NCBI GenBank assembly: GCA_913774715.1
Contig: CAJYHS010000149.1
Span: forward strand, 148,833-212,832
Origin: an uncultured Siphonobacter sp.
GTDB lineage: Bacteria > Bacteroidota > Bacteroidia > Cytophagales > Spirosomataceae
Length of the DNA stretch: 64,000 bases
Reading direction: 5' to 3'
Shown here: positions 62,066-64,000 of the stretch, in pieces
How positions within the stretch are numbered: the first letter of the stretch is position 1
Layout of the letters: each line of letters opens with the position of its first letter
Notes under the pieces: generated by a model
Told to the model about the DNA's origin: nothing
What the model saw: the letters and a program-made list of their open reading frames with translations, nothing else
Database searches by the model: none
Program-made: the position numbers and the translations under genes

Positions 62066-62425
62066 CTAAGGTTTTTCCCAAACCAAGCTCCAGTGATGCA
62101 ATTGAACCATTAACTCCAAAAGAGATCTTCCTTTGGAAGTTACTTCATAGTGAACCTGTGCAGGTACAGTGGCGGGTTCCAAGCTTCGACTAATACACCC
62201 GTCTATTTCCAGATCACGTAAGCGTTTGCCTAGCATCTGATCAGAAATACCCGGTAACTTGGTTTTGAGCTTACTGAACTGATCAAAGCCCTCTGAGATA
62301 TCATAAAGGATCATCATTTTCCACCGGGGGCTAATTTTTTTGAGCAAATCATTCACTTCACAAGCTTGCGAGAGTACGCCTTGATTCTGATGATTCGTGG
62401 AGCTTTCCTTGATCTTACTAGCCAT
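62066..62425 (-). CDS. HxlR-family transcriptional regulator
   Basis: 119 residues. MarR-like winged helix with ACEVNDLLKKISPRWKMMIL, FSKLKTKLPGISDQMLGKRLRDLEIDG and the HYEVTSKGRSLLE wing, the standard HxlR body. Such regulators respond to reactive carbonyls or other stress and often control a neighbouring enzyme. The ATG at 62425 is preferred to a GTG at 62476. The VOC gene is divergent and is the likely target. A partial copy of this gene lies at 61698. Confidence 0.88.
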   Translation of the reverse strand: MASKIKESSTNHQNQGVLSQACEVNDLLKKISPRWKMMILYDISEGFDQFSKLKTKLPGISDQMLGKRLRDLEIDGCISRSLEPATVPAQVHYEVTSKGRSLLELMVQLHHWSLVWEKP

Positions 62426-62440
62426 AACTTTCCTTCCTTT

Positions 62441-62491
62441 ACTCACTTTGGGGTGAGTTATTGTACGTTTTCTCACTTGCCCAGACCTTTG
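62441..62491 (+). promoter_or_regulatory. Possible HxlR operator and VOC-gene promoter
   Basis: Palindrome ACTCAC-TTTGGG-GTGAGT (62441-62458) sits just in front of TTG-N20-GACCTTTG (62461-62491), a promoter with one mismatch, 10-20 bp before the VOC ATG at 62508. The layout fits HxlR control of both genes. Confidence 0.4.
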
Positions 62492-62507
62492 TAGAAAAAA
62501 ACAAGTG

Positions 62508-62861
62508 ATGGCTTTTTTAGATGTTTTCCTTCCGATCGTTACCGATCACTTTGAAGATACTGTTGATTTCTATCAGCGCATTAGTGGTGAGCAAGTTAAC
62601 ATATCTGCCGCTCACGATGGCTATTACCTCAAGTCGGTAGGATCGTTTGTAATCCTGGGAGCTGATGATCCCGCAGCCCTTGAAATTCCCCGTCAGGTCC
62701 AGGCTATTTTTCTGGTCAAAGGACTCGAAGAGTACTGGCAACGTGTCCAATCGTTTACAAGCCAGGTAATCGTTCCTTTCTCAACCGTTAGCACGGGCAG
62801 AAGATTCATCATCAAACAAAACGACGGGAAGGTGGTGGAATACTTAGAGTTATTCGAATGA
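62508..62861 (+). CDS. VOC/glyoxalase-like protein
   Basis: 117 residues, a single beta-alpha-beta-beta-beta module. AFLDVFLPIVTDHFEDTVDFYQRISGEQV opens it (quoted in part: DVFLPIVTDHFEDTVDFYQ) and the end is RRFIIKQNDGKVVEYLELF. VOC proteins act as dimers in glyoxalase, dioxygenase or resistance reactions; metal ligands are not clear here, so it may be a binding protein. The start ATG at 62508 directly follows a GTG. Divergent from HxlR. Confidence 0.78.
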   Translation: MAFLDVFLPIVTDHFEDTVDFYQRISGEQVNISAAHDGYYLKSVGSFVILGADDPAALEIPRQVQAIFLVKGLEEYWQRVQSFTSQVIVPFSTVSTGRRFIIKQNDGKVVEYLELFE

Positions 62862-63182
62862 TTTGAGCATACAAGAGTCACTGCAAGAAGACTATCTGGT
62901 TAGCATTAATGCATTGGGCAAATGCTTGTTATGGTTTGCTTGGCAATGAGCAGTATGAAATACATTAGATAGCAGAATCCAGTCAGCAGGGCTTAGATAG
63001 CCTAAATCTGGATTTGCCACTCTAAGTCTGTTCATAGAAGAGTGTTTGGGTAACTTGGTTTTACCCAAACGCTACTCCTCTTTTTGGTAATTTGAATGGT
63101 TAAAAATCTTAAAGAAGCACGCTATACGTAAGTCATCTAACAATTTTATGCAAATCTATAATTCAATTCTATTTTTACATAA
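62862..63182. other. Gene-free spacer
   Basis: 321 bp with no recognisable gene. Hairpin GTGTTTGGGTAA/TTACCCAAACGC (63042-63072, one G-T pair) followed by a T run at 63080-63085 may be a terminator for the VOC gene transcript or a relic. Confidence 0.4.
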
Positions 63183-63575
63183 ATGATCCCTAGGAATCTA
63201 TCTTCAAACGCTCAGTCCGTCCTAAACCTATATCCCATGGTTTCTATCTGCGGACCTTGGCAATCAGGCAAAACAATCTTTTTGCGCTCCTTGAAGTAAG
63301 GAAAGGATTACTCAAGTCAAGGCAAGTGTCCTGCCAGCTTTATTACTAGAGAGATAGCAATCAAAATGAAGTGGATTGTTGATTCAGGAAGGCTTAAAGC
63401 GGTAGAGATTAAGGCGGGCAAAACCATCAATAGCTACTTTTTCAAAGGACTAACTTACTTTCATAAATTAGTCTCAGACGTCACATTGAAATTCGTTTAC
63501 ATTGGCAATGCATTTCAACAGCGAAGTGCATGTACCACTTACCCTATGCAACAGATTAATTCCATTATTGCTTAA
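63183..63575 (+). pseudogene. Remnant of a DUF4143-type AAA ATPase, internally deleted
   Basis: The frame from ATG 63183 reads IPRNLSSNAQSVLNLYPM and then VSICGPWQSGKTIFLRS (Walker A), like the start of AAA_14/DUF4143 ATPases, and stops at TAA 63297-63299. After 66 bases the same frame continues at 63366 with VDSGRLKAVEIKAGKTINSYFFKGLTYF, quoted in part: KAVEIKAGKTINSYFFKGLTY, the typical C-terminal PD-(D/E)xK-like tail, to 63575. About 300 residues of the family's middle are missing and the stop separates the halves. Confidence 0.7.
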
Positions 63576-63592
63576 GGCCTTAATACCAGCGA

Positions 63593-64000
63593 TTATAACT
63601 CCCGAATCTTCATATTCCGAAACCAAACTGCATCGGTATGATCCTGAAGCGCGATTTTGCCGCTGATGGATTTGGCAAAATCAGGAAAGTTTCTCAAATT
63701 ACTCTTCTGCACTTTGGCTTTCCAGTCAGGAGCGGTGATGTTGGCATCCGCCGTTTTTAGACCATTGAGAAAAAAAATCACTCGTCCATCCCGGTGCACG
63801 ATTCTGGAGTGGTTCCACTGGCCAAAAGGTTTAGGCTTCGAGTTTTCGGCCTTTCCGCTGATGTCATACAAACAACCCGCCCAGTGGGTAGGATTGATCT
63901 TATGCCGCTCCTCGCCATTTTCATTATCTAACAACTGCATTTCCAGACCCGTCATGTAAGCTGTAGGATTTTTCTCACTCTCCTGGACGTTAATAAATAC
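63593..64000 (-). CDS. DUF1080 / 3-keto-disaccharide hydrolase family protein (5' end outside window)
   Basis: The C-terminal 136 residues of a larger protein; the frame stays open to the window edge. The lectin-like jelly-roll motif TGLEMQLLDNENGEERHK and AGCLYDISGKAENSKPKPFG, with VHRDGRVIFFLNG and RNFPDFAKSISGKIALQDH, is typical of DUF1080 domains. Members bind or hydrolyse (3-keto-)glycosides and often accompany ThuA/Gfo genes like those at 22-28 kb. Full length and signal peptide lie outside. Confidence 0.85.
   Translation of the reverse strand, partial: VFINVQESEKNPTAYMTGLEMQLLDNENGEERHKINPTHWAGCLYDISGKAENSKPKPFGQWNHSRIVHRDGRVIFFLNGLKTADANITAPDWKAKVQKSNLRNFPDFAKSISGKIALQDHTDAVWFRNMKIREL

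Noticed and set aside
63366..63575. A short independent gene of 69 residues.
   Set aside because: It matches only the C-terminal end of DUF4143 ATPases and lies in frame behind the matching N-terminal fragment, so it is part of one pseudogene.
1..64000. CRISPR arrays, prophage, insertion sequences, toxin-antitoxin or restriction systems.
   Set aside because: I saw no regularly spaced repeats, integrase, transposase or phage structural genes, nor methylase/nuclease pairs. Tandem repeats are confined to the synthase tail.

Overview
The window reads as a chromosomal segment of a Bacteroidota bacterium, most likely of the order Cytophagales. The evidence is a TonB-dependent receptor, a PorE-like lipoprotein of the gliding/type IX secretion type, many families common in that phylum (DUF4286, DUF4230, DUF2911, DUF4136, DUF3108, SPOR lipoproteins), no Shine-Dalgarno pattern, and promoters of the TTG-N19/20-TANNTTTG type. 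The genus is inference. Genes sit on both strands in short operons separated by strong, often bidirectional hairpin terminators. I saw no rRNA, tRNA, CRISPR array, intact insertion sequence or prophage.

0-21 kb is mostly core functions. It holds the 3' part of a TonB-dependent receptor, panB with a small DUF2905 membrane protein, msrA, a PPK2 polyphosphate kinase, a glycosyltransferase/LpxH-like phosphatase pair, a surface barrel and a DUF4136 lipoprotein, a NadR-like kinase with a GT4 glycosyltransferase, DUF721, a pseudouridine synthase with a long repetitive disordered tail, the PorE-like protein, PhzF, DUF202, murB, a SPOR lipoprotein, gmd and tdk.

21-29 kb is a carbohydrate-related unit. 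A transglutaminase-like protein is followed by a very large secreted ThuA/propeller/HEAT/CARDB/azurin-like protein, a Gfo/Idh/MocA oxidoreductase, a sugar isomerase/epimerase and a divergent AraC regulator. A 3-keto-disaccharide-hydrolase (DUF1080) gene running off the right edge belongs to the same functional world but lies about 35 kb away.

29-50 kb is again largely core: hemA, a membrane histidine kinase, a LuxE-like acyl-protein synthetase with DUF4230 and SDR genes, recA, a zinc aminopeptidase, dnaA (apparently TTG-started), cdaA for c-di-AMP, a photolyase, a GapN-type aldehyde dehydrogenase with an altered general-base motif, and a tetR-fabF operon whose promoter holds a clear palindromic operator.

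50-61 kb is rich in exported hydrolases: an M1 peptidase, an isoaspartyl peptidase/asparaginase and a DUF5009 acyltransferase-like membrane protein in one operon, two M28 peptidases, a MocR-type regulator divergent from a flavin-binding PNPOx-family gene, and DUF2911. 61.4-63.6 kb is a decayed stretch. It holds a fragment of a second HxlR regulator, an intact HxlR/VOC divergent pair, and a DUF4143-type ATPase pseudogene that keeps only its Walker A end and its C-terminal end.

The strongest leads are the modular copper/ThuA protein, the G285 aldehyde dehydrogenase, the relics at 61.7 and 63.2-63.6 kb, the 174-bp coding repeat in the pseudouridine synthase, a 46-bp perfect palindrome at 16.1 kb and the tetR-fabF operator. 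I did not find a clearly new multi-gene defence or mobile system.
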